Below the pieces are notes generated by a model. It did no database searches. It had not been told where the DNA came from and saw only the letters and a program-made list of their open reading frames with translations. From positions 1-64,000 of the forward strand of contig DASRDP010000080.1 in the NCBI GenBank assembly GCA_035652535.1: DNA of 64,000 bases. Direction: 5' to 3'. The stretch comes from Chloroflexota bacterium (GTDB lineage: Bacteria; Chloroflexota; UBA6077; SHYK01). Positions 1 to 8,666 of the stretch are shown here, in pieces. Both the position numbers and the translations under genes were made by a program. The number at the start of each line of letters is the position of its first letter. The first letter of the stretch is position 1.

Positions 1-462
1 GACGGCACGGTCCAGTGGCGCTGGATGTTTCTGGACGATGGTAGCCTGGTGGAGGTCTCACCCGACGGGTACTTCCGCTACACCGAGCACCGCGTGCTGA
101 AGCAGGGGACGAGCCTGTACGAGGAGATCGTCGCCCAGGATGGGGCCCTGGTGCGGTTCGAAGAGCGGGTCCGGGAGGGCACATCGGGCCGCCGCCCCGT
201 GCACCTGACCATCGACGACAAGCGCTACCGCGTCACCTCGACGGGTACCGTCGCCGCGGAAACCCTGGGCGAGGAGCCGGAGCCCCTGCCGTGGCGGTCG
301 TTCAATCGAACGGCGTCGGAGAACGTGTACTTCGGGCTGGTCGACACCGAGGATGAGTCGAACGTGGGGCTCGGGTTGTGGACGAGTCACGTTTGCTTGT
401 CGTTCGGCCGCGAGTTCGACCGAACGGACATCACGGCGATTTATCGGAAGCGCGATCGCTAG
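1..462 (+). CDS. DUF4178-like protein, 3' part of gene
   Basis: The reading frame is open from the first base, so the gene starts upstream of the window; an internal ATG at 25 follows in-frame codons (DGTVQWRW) that fit the protein. The visible 153 residues contain two similar beta-rich stretches, the second (VHLTIDDKRYRVTSTGT onward, with G-E-E-P and a late L-S-F-G-R-E-F) resembling the DUF4178 pattern. Families with this domain are often encoded beside DUF350 membrane proteins, and a DUF350 gene lies immediately downstream on the other strand, its stop codon directly abutting this one. Function is unknown; a membrane-repair or envelope role is only an inference from neighbours. Coding status is firm, the family call is moderate. 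Confidence 0.6.
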   Translation, partial: DGTVQWRWMFLDDGSLVEVSPDGYFRYTEHRVLKQGTSLYEEIVAQDGALVRFEERVREGTSGRRPVHLTIDDKRYRVTSTGTVAAETLGEEPEPLPWRSFNRTASENVYFGLVDTEDESNVGLGLWTSHVCLSFGREFDRTDITAIYRKRDR

Positions 463-672
463 CTACGAGATCGCGGCGTGGATCACGATGGCGAGGGCGA
501 TGATGAAGGCGGCGGCAAGGATCGCGGCCGCGAGATTGCCGTCCTCGAAGATGCGCCGGTCCAGGTCGGCTGGCGTGAGCAGATCGAAGACGCGATAGCC
601 GACAAAAAGTAGGACGAACCCGAGGACGGCGAACAGGAGGGATACCAGGGCGTTGCGCGCGATCTGCTCCAC
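463..672 (-). CDS. DUF350 family small membrane protein
   Basis: A 70-residue protein with two hydrophobic segments (about residues 8-28 and 46-66) separated by the motif DLLTPADLDRRIFEDGNLAAA, which is the signature of DUF350 (UPF0719) membrane proteins, although a typical member has four segments or two copies. I chose the GTG at 672 because GAGG lies about 9 bases upstream. The frame stays open to 885, but that extension would run through the tRNA-Ala gene in antisense and is not credible. It converges on the DUF4178-like gene. Function unknown. Confidence 0.6.
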   Translation of the reverse strand: MEQIARNALVSLLFAVLGFVLLFVGYRVFDLLTPADLDRRIFEDGNLAAAILAAAFIIALAIVIHAAIS

Positions 673-745
673 GGTCGCATTCCTCAGCGTGAAGATGGGG
701 ACCGGGGGGACGCCTCGCGTAGTGTAGTGGCCCCGACCGGGGCGG

Positions 746-775
746 TTCAAGCCGTCGCAACGGATCTGATAGAAT
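746..775 (+). promoter_or_regulatory. Possible promoter of tRNA-Ala
   Basis: TTCAAG (746-751), 18 bases, then TAGAAT (770-775), about 37 bases before the tRNA. The -35 match is weak; the -10 is good. Confidence 0.3.
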
Positions 776-812
776 TCTTCCGCCTCGACACCGCGAGGGG
801 TGAGGCGTCTCT

Positions 813-884
813 GGGGCAGTGGCGCAGCGGGAGCGCGCTTCCTTGGCATGGAAGAGGTCAGGGGTTCGATTCCCCTCTGCTCCA
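813..884 (+). tRNA. tRNA-Ala (GGC)
   Basis: Full cloverleaf: acceptor GGGGCAG pairs with CTGCTCC, D arm GCGC...GCGC, anticodon stem CTTCC/GGAAG around loop TTGGCAT (anticodon GGC), and T arm AGGGG-TTCGATT-CCCCT. The discriminator base is A. The genomic bases after it are CCG, so CCA is not encoded and must be added by the nucleotidyltransferase. A strong terminator follows. Confidence 0.95.
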
Positions 885-912
885 CCGACCTCGGCGCAGG
901 CCTCCAGAATTG

Positions 913-943
913 CGCGCGGCCCGTGAGGCCGCGCGTATTTTTT
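913..943 (+). terminator. Rho-independent terminator after tRNA-Ala
   Basis: Perfect 9 bp stem CGCGCGGCC / GGCCGCGCG around the loop CGTGA, followed by TATTTTTT. It lies between tRNA-Ala and leuS. I considered a T-box leader for leuS but saw no T-box core sequence. Confidence 0.85.
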
Positions 944-963
944 GGTCCGGTGGTAGTTAGGGC

Positions 964-3405
964 ATGGCAGATCGATACGACCCGCTAGCGATCCAGCGCC
1001 GATGGCAGGAGCAGTGGAGCGAGTCGGGCCTCTATCGCGTGTCGGACTCGTCTGATCGTCCGAAGTACTACGCGCTGGTCATGTTCCCCTACACGTCCGG
1101 CGACCTCCACATCGGTCACTGGTACAACTTCGCCCCCGCCGACGCCCACGCGCGGTACAAACGGATGGCCGGCCACAACGTGCTGGCCCCCATCGGGTTT
1201 GACGCCTTCGGTCTCCCGGCCGAGGAGGCCGCCATCAACCACGGCATTCATCCCTTCACCTGGACCACCGCCAACATTCGGCGGATGGAATCGCAGCTCC
1301 GGACCATTGGCGCCATGTACGACTGGAGCCGCGAGATCGCGACCTGCATGCCGGAGTACTACCGCTGGAATCAGTGGTTCTTCCTGAAATTCTTCGAACG
1401 CGGGCTCGCGTACCGCGCGAACGCACCCGCGAACTGGTGTCCCCACTGCCAAACCGTCCTGGCGAACGAGCAGGTGGTCGACGGACGGTGCGAGCGGTGC
1501 GAGACGGTGGTGAGCCGGCGCGACCTGGAGCAGTGGTTCTTCCGAATCACCGCCTATGCCGACGAGCTGCTGGACTTTTCGGAGATCGACTGGCCCGAGC
1601 GCGTGAAGACGATGCAGCGGAACTGGATCGGGCGGAGCGAAGGGGTCGAATTCCGCCTCAGGGTCGCCGGGCGCGAGGAGCTGGAGATTCCGGTCTATAC
1701 GACCCGCGTGGATACCGTCTTCGGCATGACCTACGTGGTGCTCGCGCCCGAGCACCCGCTCGTCGACACGCTGGTGTCCGCCGATCACGTCGCGGAGGTC
1801 CGGGACTACCAGGAACAGGCGCGCCGCGCGACCGAAGTCGAGCGGCTCTCCACCGAGCGCGAGAAAACCGGCGTGTTCCTGGGCGCTGAGGCCATCAATC
1901 CCGCGAACGGCGAACGTGTGCCCATCTGGATCGCGGACTACGTCCTGGCCTCCTACGGGACGGGCGCCATCATGGCCGTCCCCGGACACGACCAGCGCGA
2001 CCTGGAGTTTGCCCAAAAACACGGGCTCCCGGTGCGAGAGGTGATTCGTCCGCCCGGCGTTTCCGAGCCGTCACGGATGACGGAGGCCTACACCGAGCCG
2101 GGCGTCATGGTGAACTCCGCGCAGTTCGACGGGCTTTCGTCGGAAGAGGGGAAGGAGCGGATCGCGGACTGGTTCGAGTCGCTCGGGATCGGGAAGCGGA
2201 CGGTGAACTACCGCGTGCGCGACTGGCTGATCTCGCGCCAGCGATACTGGGGAACGCCAATCCCCATCGTGTACTGCGACCGGTGCGGCATAGTGCCCGT
2301 GCCCGAGGATCAGCTTCCCGTCCTCCTGCCCGAAGACGCGGAATTTCGGCCGACGGGCCAGAGCCCGCTCACCTACGACGAGGAGTTCGTGAACACGACG
2401 TGCCCCCGCTGTGGCGGGCCCGCTCGGCGCGAGACCGACACGATGGACACCTTCGTCGACTCGTCGTGGTACATGCTCCGCTACTGCAATCCGCACGTCG
2501 AGGGAATGCCATTCGACCGCGCGGCGGTCGAGCATTGGATGCCGGTCGATCAGTACATGGGCGGCGTCGAGCACGCCGTGATGCACTTGCTCTACGCGCG
2601 CTTCTTCATCAAGGCGCTCCGCGATCTCGGCCTCGTCTCCTTCGGCGAGCCCTTCCTCCGTCTGTACAACCAGGGAATCATCCTCGGTCCCGACGGGAGC
2701 CGGATGTCGAAGTCCCGAGGGAACGTCGTGAATCCGGACGAGTACGTCGAGCGGCTCGGCTCCGATGCCGTGCGGTGCTACTTGATGTTCATCGGGCCCT
2801 GGGACTCCGGGGGGCCGTGGAATCCGCAGGGGATCTCCGGCATCGACGGCTTTCTCCACCGCGTCTGGGCGCTGGCGACGGAGGGCCCGGGGGACAGCGC
2901 CCCTGCCCGTGACGGTCCCGCGGACGACGAGGCGCGCCGACTGATCCACAAGACCATCAAACGGGTCACGGATGACTTCGACCGATTCAAGTTCAACACC
3001 GCGCTGGCCGCGTTGATGGAAGCCACAAACGGCCTGTCGCGCATGCGGGGCCGGGTGGCGGGCCGTGCGTGGAACGACGCGATCTCTTCGCTCGTGCTCC
3101 TGCTGGCGCCCTGCGCCCCCCACATCGCGGAGGAGCTGTGGCACCGGTTGGGTCACTCGGAGAGCGTCCACCGGCAGAACTGGCCCGAATACGATCCGTC
3201 GCTGACCGCCGAGCGCACGATCACGTTGATCGTCCAGGTCAATGGGAAGGTGCGCGACAAGATCGAGGCGCCAGCGGACATCTCCCAAGCGGACGCTCAG
3301 CATCTCGCGACGGAGAGCCCCCGGGTCCGAGCGCACCTGGACGGCGCAACGGTTCGCCAGGTGATCTACGTTCCCGGTCGGTTGATCAACATCGTCGCCC
3401 GCTAG
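964..3405 (+). CDS. leuS: Leucyl-tRNA synthetase
   Basis: Class I aminoacyl-tRNA synthetase that charges tRNA-Leu with leucine in the cytoplasm. The 813-residue length is normal for bacterial LeuRS. The HIGH motif is intact at residues 49-52 (DLHIGHWYN) and the KMSKS-type motif RMSKS at 580-584. A zinc module is visible as two CxxC pairs near residues 159-162 and 176-179, and two more pairs lie near 438-441 and 480-483. The connective editing domain (about 220-420, with TTRVDTVFG and a GTGAIMAVPGHDQRD stretch) is complete. The C-terminal part ends in the usual VNGKVRDK motif. ATG at 964 begins 20 bases after the terminator run. The gene is followed 17 bases later by an envelope operon. Confidence 0.97.
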   Translation: MADRYDPLAIQRRWQEQWSESGLYRVSDSSDRPKYYALVMFPYTSGDLHIGHWYNFAPADAHARYKRMAGHNVLAPIGFDAFGLPAEEAAINHGIHPFTWTTANIRRMESQLRTIGAMYDWSREIATCMPEYYRWNQWFFLKFFERGLAYRANAPANWCPHCQTVLANEQVVDGRCERCETVVSRRDLEQWFFRITAYADELLDFSEIDWPERVKTMQRNWIGRSEGVEFRLRVAGREELEIPVYTTRVDTVFGMTYVVLAPEHPLVDTLVSADHVAEVRDYQEQARRATEVERLSTEREKTGVFLGAEAINPANGERVPIWIADYVLASYGTGAIMAVPGHDQRDLEFAQKHGLPVREVIRPPGVSEPSRMTEAYTEPGVMVNSAQFDGLSSEEGKERIADWFESLGIGKRTVNYRVRDWLISRQRYWGTPIPIVYCDRCGIVPVPEDQLPVLLPEDAEFRPTGQSPLTYDEEFVNTTCPRCGGPARRETDTMDTFVDSSWYMLRYCNPHVEGMPFDRAAVEHWMPVDQYMGGVEHAVMHLLYARFFIKALRDLGLVSFGEPFLRLYNQGIILGPDGSRMSKSRGNVVNPDEYVERLGSDAVRCYLMFIGPWDSGGPWNPQGISGIDGFLHRVWALATEGPGDSAPARDGPADDEARRLIHKTIKRVTDDFDRFKFNTALAALMEATNGLSRMRGRVAGRAWNDAISSLVLLLAPCAPHIAEELWHRLGHSESVHRQNWPEYDPSLTAERTITLIVQVNGKVRDKIEAPADISQADAQHLATESPRVRAHLDGATVRQVIYVPGRLINIVAR

Positions 3406-3422
3406 CGCAAGGGGGACGATCC

Positions 3423-4214
3423 GTGGTCGGAGGGGGCGCAGCTGGCGTCGTGATCCCGCCCATGGGGGTGGGAGAGATCGTCGACGGCGGGCTGACGCTC
3501 GCGAGGCGCAACTTCCGCTTGCTGGTCACCATTGCCGCCTGGGGCGTGCTTCCGGGATTCGCCGTCCAGGCCCTGGTGAGCGCGGCCGGAACATCGCCCA
3601 TTGCCCCGGTGCTCGGGAGTCTCGTCGGGGCGGTCCCGCACGCGCTCGCCTGGATCGCCCTCTCCGTCGCGTGCGCCTGGCTGGTGGATCCGCAGTTCGC
3701 CGACGGCAGCCCGACGACGGCAGGCTCTTTCCGCGTTGCGCTTCGGCGCGTCTTCGCGATGGTGCGCTTGATGCTCGTTCTGGCCGTCGTTGCCCTCCCC
3801 CTCGTGATCTTCTTTCCTGTCGGGATCTACCTCGTCGTGCGCTGGGCCGCGGCGACGAACGTCGTCGTCGTCGAGCGCGCCGGGGCGCTGCGCGCCCTGC
3901 GGCGCAGCTGGGAGCTTACCGCCCGTGCGTGGTGGCACACCGCGGTGGTGATCCTCCTCGCTACGATCGCCATCGCCGTTCTGGAGCTGGTGCTGACCGG
4001 CATGGTCGGAATGGTCATCGGCATCGCGCAATTCTTGCTGCAAATGCCCACCGCGACCGTCGTCCTCGCCGCGACGTTCCGGTCAGCCATATCGCTCATC
4101 GTCCTCCCGTTCACAGCGGCGATCCTCACCGTCCTGTACTTCGAGCTGCGCGCGCGTGCCGAGGGTTACGACCTCAATCGTCGGATCGTCGAGCTGGCGG
4201 CCGCGCGACCGTGA
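3423..4214 (+). CDS. Multi-pass membrane protein
   Basis: A 263-residue protein with about six hydrophobic segments and a short soluble start (MGVGEIVDGGLTLARRNFRLL). This opening and the later RSWELT motif resemble the membrane domains related to the glycerophosphodiester phosphodiesterase membrane region (DUF7544-like), which accompany DUF4129/MoxR operons. I chose GTG at 3423 because AGGGGGA lies 7 bases upstream; the ATG at 3462 has no ribosome site. It is the first gene of a packed operon and its stop overlaps the next start as GTGA. Exact function is unknown; a role in envelope maintenance is inferred from context. Confidence 0.75.
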   Translation: MVGGGAAGVVIPPMGVGEIVDGGLTLARRNFRLLVTIAAWGVLPGFAVQALVSAAGTSPIAPVLGSLVGAVPHALAWIALSVACAWLVDPQFADGSPTTAGSFRVALRRVFAMVRLMLVLAVVALPLVIFFPVGIYLVVRWAAATNVVVVERAGALRALRRSWELTARAWWHTAVVILLATIAIAVLELVLTGMVGMVIGIAQFLLQMPTATVVLAATFRSAISLIVLPFTAAILTVLYFELRARAEGYDLNRRIVELAAARP

Positions 4215-5152
4215 AGGCGCTCGCCGTCGGCGCGGCGATCGGGCTCCTGCTCGCGCTGCGGTCGCCGGAATCCGCCTTCGCGGACGGAGACGCGGCGGTC
4301 CGAACGGCGGCAAGCCTCGTCCATGAGGCGCGAACGGCGGAGGGCGACGACCCTACGCGGCTCGCGAACCGCGCCGTGGACGCGCTCGAATCCGACCCGG
4401 CGACGCGCGGATGGCAGTGGCTCTCGGAGCCGCTTCGCGAGACGCCCGCCGATCTACAACGCGCCGCGGCTCGGCTGGACGCGGCTCAGGCTATTGGGGC
4501 GGGCGGCACATCGTCGCCAGACTCCGCCGACGTCCAGTCCCTCCTCGCCAGCGTGTTCGCTGACCCGCGCTTTCACCGAACGGACGCCGCCGTTTCGCTT
4601 CCGGGTTGGCTCCTCCCCGCCGTCCTGCTCGTCGAGAGGTTGCTTGGCCTTGCATGGAACGTGGCCCGTTGGCCGTTCGATCGGCTCCTGGATCTCCTCG
4701 AGGCGGTGCTCTCCGGTCCGCTTGTCGTGGCGCTCTGGCTGGTCCTGGCCGTCGCGCTCGCCTCGCTGTATCGGTTCGGCATCCGCGCGGTCCTCGTTCG
4801 CCAGGCGGAGGCCTTGGCGTCGACAGGCAACGCGAAGCTGACCGACGCGCAGGCGCTAGTCTCGGCGCACGAGTGCGCCACGGAGGGAAGATACCGGGAC
4901 GCGTGTCATTTCCTGCTGCTCTCGGCGCTCCTCTTCGTCGAGGAGCACGAGCGCGTACGATTCGACCCCTCCGCGACCAATCGCGAGCATTTGCGCCACG
5001 CGCGTTCGGCCGTACGTCCCGCCATCGCACGAGCCCTCGGGCCGCTGGTCAACGGGTTCGACAGCCTCTGGTATGGGGCCGCAGAGGTAACCGAAACGGA
5101 TTATCACGACCTCCTGATGCTGACCGGGGCCCTTCGCGAGGCCGCGGCGTGA
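4211..5152 (+). CDS. DUF4129 domain membrane protein
   Basis: A 313-residue protein. It opens with a hydrophobic signal-like segment (residues 1-22), has a soluble region, two membrane segments around residues 130-195, and a C-terminal cytoplasmic DUF4129 domain. That domain is recognised by alpha-helical EGRYRDACHFLLLSALLF, TNREHLRHAR and FDSLWYGAAEVT. DUF4129 proteins are found with MoxR ATPases and DUF58 or transglutaminase proteins, exactly the neighbours here. GTG at 4211 overlaps the stop of the previous gene (GTGA), and its own stop overlaps the next start in the same way, so the three genes are probably translationally coupled. Confidence 0.8.
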   Translation: MKALAVGAAIGLLLALRSPESAFADGDAAVRTAASLVHEARTAEGDDPTRLANRAVDALESDPATRGWQWLSEPLRETPADLQRAAARLDAAQAIGAGGTSSPDSADVQSLLASVFADPRFHRTDAAVSLPGWLLPAVLLVERLLGLAWNVARWPFDRLLDLLEAVLSGPLVVALWLVLAVALASLYRFGIRAVLVRQAEALASTGNAKLTDAQALVSAHECATEGRYRDACHFLLLSALLFVEEHERVRFDPSATNREHLRHARSAVRPAIARALGPLVNGFDSLWYGAAEVTETDYHDLLMLTGALREAAA

Positions 5153-6312
5153 GGAGTTGGCTCGGTGCGCATCGCGCTATCCTCGTTCTCGCCGGCTTTC
5201 TGCTCATCGGAGCCCTGGTGGGGCAGGTCGTCTCCGAACGGGTGAGCGATCGAGAAGAGCCGAAGCTGACGAGCACCGACGCGCAGCGGGATGGCGCCCT
5301 TGCGCTCGCGCTTCTTGTGGAGCGCCTCGGATACCGTGTCCAGCGCCTCGACCATTCGAGCGACGCGCTGGACGGGTCCGCCGGTGCGCTGTTTGTCTTG
5401 TGGCCCGTTCGACCGTTCGAAGAAGCCGAGACGAGCGGGCTGGTGAACTGGGTCGAGAGCGGCGGCGTGCTCGTGTACCTGCCTGCGCCGGGGCTGGCCG
5501 CGACCGGCATCGGTCAAGGTTCGCAGGATGCGCTCTCTCGGCAGCTCGAGATTCGGTTGACTCCGGTCCCGTGGACCGAATCCGCGCGATCTACGCCGGG
5601 GCTCATGCCGGCCGAGTCCGTGTTCGCGGTCGCGTCGTCGTGGGCCCTCGAACTCGGCAACGACGCTTGGGTGCCGCTCCTGGCGGAAGAGGGGCGAGTC
5701 TTCGGCGCCGCGCGGGGCTTGGGCACCGGGCGTGTGTACGTCGCGTCGTCGGATGCGCTGTTTGCGAACCAGTCCATCGCGACCGATGCCAATGCGACGT
5801 TTGCGGTGCACGCAGTCGCGCAGATTCCGCGATCGAAATCCGTCGTATTTGAGGAGTCTCACCATGCGCCCAGCGCCGCACAGAATCTCACCAGCGCTGC
5901 GCGGACGTCGCCATGGGGCTGGGCTATCGGGTACACGGCGCTGATGAGCTTCTTCTTTGCCCTGTGGGGAGGGCGCCGGTTCGGGCCGCCCATCGCCGCG
6001 GTCCCATCACCCGCCCGGTCATCCGGTGAGTACGTGACGGCGCTCGCGGGACTATTGCAGCGGGCGCGCGCGACAACGTGGATCCAGAAGCGATATGCTG
6101 CCCAGGTTCGACGTCGAATCGCGCATCTCATCGGCGTGCGGGCGGACCTCCCGAGCCGAGCGCTCGCGGACCTCCTGGCGCAGCGCAACCCCGTCGACGC
6201 CAGCCGGTTGGCCGAGGACCTCGAGGTGCTCGGTTCGGGCGCTCTCAGCGAGGGTGCGCTCCTGGATCGGGCGCGGGAGATCGAAAGGATGTTGAGCCTT
6301 GAACGACGGTGA
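5149..6312 (+). CDS. DUF4350 domain protein
   Basis: A 387-residue protein with an N-terminal membrane helix (about residues 9-27), an extracytoplasmic domain, and a second membrane segment near residue 260 (GWAIGYTALMSFFFALWGGRRFG) followed by a helical cytoplasmic tail. The start region (SDREEPKLTSTDAQRDGALALALLVERLGY) and the LFVLWPVRPF and WVESGGVLVYLP strands match the DUF4350 fold, a glutamine-amidotransferase-like domain that lacks catalytic residues. GTG at 5149 overlaps the upstream stop. The final 14 bases overlap the MoxR gene. Known family context: part of MoxR/DUF58 operons; biochemical role unknown. Confidence 0.8.
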   Translation: MRSWLGAHRAILVLAGFLLIGALVGQVVSERVSDREEPKLTSTDAQRDGALALALLVERLGYRVQRLDHSSDALDGSAGALFVLWPVRPFEEAETSGLVNWVESGGVLVYLPAPGLAATGIGQGSQDALSRQLEIRLTPVPWTESARSTPGLMPAESVFAVASSWALELGNDAWVPLLAEEGRVFGAARGLGTGRVYVASSDALFANQSIATDANATFAVHAVAQIPRSKSVVFEESHHAPSAAQNLTSAARTSPWGWAIGYTALMSFFFALWGGRRFGPPIAAVPSPARSSGEYVTALAGLLQRARATTWIQKRYAAQVRRRIAHLIGVRADLPSRALADLLAQRNPVDASRLAEDLEVLGSGALSEGALLDRAREIERMLSLERR

Positions 6313-7276
6313 TCCCGCTACGGCCATGGGCCCTCGCCTGCAAGCGGTATGGCAGCGTCTGAGGGACGCCGCGGCAACCGTGGTCGTTGGGATGGAAGAG
6401 CCCTTCCAGCAAATGGCCATCGCCCTCTTCTCACGCGGCCACGTCCTCGTGGAGGGAGTGCCGGGCACGGGGAAGACCCTCACCGCGAAGACACTCGCCC
6501 GCCTGGTGGGCGGCGATTTCGGCAGGATCCAGTTCACACCGGACATCATGCCGTCCGACGTCGTGGGCACGAGCGTATTCGATCTCGCCACGAACAGCTT
6601 CCACGTTCGCACCGGTCCCATCTTCGCCCAGATCCTCCTCGTCGACGAGATCAATCGCGCTCCCGCGAAGACGCAGGCAGCGCTCCTGGAGGGCATGGAG
6701 GAGCGGCAGGTGACGATCGAGGGCCAGACGTTCCGCCTCCCGTCGCCATTTCTCGTGGCCGCGACCCAGAACCCGGTCGAGTACGAGGGGACCTATCCGC
6801 TCCCGGAGGCCCAGCTCGACCGATTTCAGTTCAAAGTGCTCGTCGACTATCCCACGGCCGACGAGGAGGTTGACGTCCTTCGCCGACACCGGGATGGCGG
6901 CGATCCCCACAACCTGGTCGACTCGCTCCCCGCCGTCGTTTCCGCCGCCGACGTGGAGGTGATGCAGCGAGAAGCCGCGCGCGTACGGATCGACGACGCG
7001 GTCCTCCGGTACATCACGGAGATCGGCCGCGCGTCGCGGCAGTCGCCGGACCTCGTTCTCGGCGCCAGCCCCCGGGCTTCGGTTGCCGTCATGCGCGGCG
7101 CTCAGGTGCTTGCCTTGATGGAGGGGCGCGACTTCGTGATTCCCGACGACGTCAAGGCCCTCGTTCCACCCGCCTATCGCCATCGCATCATTTTGAAGCC
7201 GGAAGCGGAGATTCAGGGCGTGACGCCTGACGACGCGGTCGCGCGGATCCTCGCCGGGCTGGAAGTTCCACGCTGA
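6299..7276 (+). CDS. MoxR-family AAA+ ATPase
   Basis: Cytoplasmic AAA+ chaperone-type ATPase of 325 residues. Walker A GVPGTGKT is at residues 53-60, Walker B LLVDEINRA with D116-E117, and the sensor 1 region reads ATQNPVEYEGTYPLPEAQLDRF, which is diagnostic for MoxR. The C-terminal lid contains GASPRAS and IPDDV motifs. MoxR proteins act on partners with a von Willebrand-like domain, and the next gene encodes one (DUF58). The TTG at 6299 overlaps the previous gene by 14 bases and has AAAGGA about 9 bases upstream; ATG at 6326 is the alternative start. Confidence 0.93.
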   Translation: MNDGDPATAMGPRLQAVWQRLRDAAATVVVGMEEPFQQMAIALFSRGHVLVEGVPGTGKTLTAKTLARLVGGDFGRIQFTPDIMPSDVVGTSVFDLATNSFHVRTGPIFAQILLVDEINRAPAKTQAALLEGMEERQVTIEGQTFRLPSPFLVAATQNPVEYEGTYPLPEAQLDRFQFKVLVDYPTADEEVDVLRRHRDGGDPHNLVDSLPAVVSAADVEVMQREAARVRIDDAVLRYITEIGRASRQSPDLVLGASPRASVAVMRGAQVLALMEGRDFVIPDDVKALVPPAYRHRIILKPEAEIQGVTPDDAVARILAGLEVPR

Positions 7277-7331
7277 ACCCGCCTTCTCCGCCCCATGTGC
7301 GAGGGCGACGAGCGCCCGTTGGCCGTGAGCG

Positions 7332-8666
7332 ATGACGACCTGGCTCCGCGACGTCCCCGCGCCCACAATCCGCCTGTTTCTCCTTACGCTCGCCCTCATC
7401 ATCCCGATTGCGCTCGGGCAGGTCGCGCCGGCGTTTCTCGGCGTGGCGGCGTCGGCGGCGTTGCTGCTGTTCTGTGCCGTTGGGGCCGACGTTGCCGTAG
7501 CCGTCCGCCCGTGGCTGCTGTCGGTCTCGCGACGCCATCACCCGCGCCTGTATCTGGCCGCGGACAACGCCATCGATCTGGTCGTCGACAACCGCTCACG
7601 CCAGCGGATCGACATCCGCCTTCGGGATACGCCCCCCGCTCAATTCAGGTCGGAGCGACTGTTCAGCGAGGGGGCAGTTCCCCCCGCTGGCGTTCGGGTC
7701 TTCTCCTATGCGACCCGTCCGCTGGAGCGGGGCCGCTACGCCTTCGGCGACGTGACGCTTCGCTGGCGCACGCCGTTCGGGCTGCTCTGGCTCCAGCGCA
7801 CGATCCCGATGGCCGAAGACGTCGATGTGTATCCAAACCTCCTCGAGGCGCAGCGGTACGACCTCCTGGCGCGCAAAGGACTGCTGCGGGAGATGGGCCT
7901 CCGGACAGCGCGCCTGCTCGGCCGCGGGACCGAATTCGAAAGTCTTCGCGAATACACGCGGGATGATGAATATCGGCGGATCAATTGGAAGGCCACCGCC
8001 CGGCGGCACCGACCGATCACGACCGTCTACGAGACCGAGCGCAACCAGCGCCTGATCGTGATGCTGGACGCGGGACGGATGATGCTGTCGCGAGTCGGCG
8101 ATCTCACAAAGCTCGACGCGGCCATCAATACGGCGCTGATTCTGTGTCACGTGGCGTTGGCTCGGGGCGACCGGGTCGGGCTGCTCAGCTTCGCCGACCG
8201 CCTGCACGCGTATACGCCGCCGCGTCGAGGGCGCGCCCACTTCCTTCGAATCTTGGACCAGCTCTCCGCGGTTCGGCCGCAGCCGGTCGAATCGGACTAC
8301 GCGCTCGCTTTCGGGCGGCTGGCTTCGGACCTCCGCGGCCGCGCCCTCATCACCCTCTTCACGGACCTCGCGGACCCCGACGTCGCGCGCCTGATCGGCC
8401 GACACCTGGCGCTCCTCGCGAGGCATCACCTGCCCCTGTGCGTTACCATGCGCGACCCCGACGTCGACTCGTGGGTCGATCGAGAGCCGGGCGACACGCA
8501 CGAGCTGTACGCGAAGGTCGTGGCGGACGACGTGATGGCTGAGCGCACAATCGTGCTGGACCAGCTACGGCGGTCGGGGGTGCTCACGGTCGATACGCCG
8601 GCTGATGGGCTGACGCCGGCGACGATCAACCGGTACTTCGAGATGAAGGCGCGCGCGCTCCTATGA
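7332..8666 (+). CDS. DUF58 domain protein, MoxR partner
   Basis: A 444-residue protein with two N-terminal membrane helices (about residues 13-55), a beta-rich linker region and a C-terminal DUF58/von Willebrand A-like domain. The DUF58 signature is clear: GRGTEFESLREY, DDEYRRINWKATAR, and then LIVMLDAGRMM, a degenerate metal-site strand (DAGRM instead of DxSxS). In characterised systems MoxR and DUF58 proteins work together in assembling or protecting envelope complexes. It is the last gene of the operon, and its stop codon overlaps by 6 bases the stop of the convergent SpoIIM-like gene. Confidence 0.88.
   Translation: MTTWLRDVPAPTIRLFLLTLALIIPIALGQVAPAFLGVAASAALLLFCAVGADVAVAVRPWLLSVSRRHHPRLYLAADNAIDLVVDNRSRQRIDIRLRDTPPAQFRSERLFSEGAVPPAGVRVFSYATRPLERGRYAFGDVTLRWRTPFGLLWLQRTIPMAEDVDVYPNLLEAQRYDLLARKGLLREMGLRTARLLGRGTEFESLREYTRDDEYRRINWKATARRHRPITTVYETERNQRLIVMLDAGRMMLSRVGDLTKLDAAINTALILCHVALARGDRVGLLSFADRLHAYTPPRRGRAHFLRILDQLSAVRPQPVESDYALAFGRLASDLRGRALITLFTDLADPDVARLIGRHLALLARHHLPLCVTMRDPDVDSWVDREPGDTHELYAKVVADDVMAERTIVLDQLRRSGVLTVDTPADGLTPATINRYFEMKARALL

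Noticed and set aside
673-885. N-terminal extension of the DUF350 frame (MEQRGIEPLTSSMP...)
   Set aside because: It is the antisense of tRNA-Ala, a well-known artefact; the GTG at 672 has its own ribosome site.
886-963. T-box leader for leuS
   Set aside because: Only the tRNA terminator hairpin is present; the conserved T-box core and a specifier loop are not seen.
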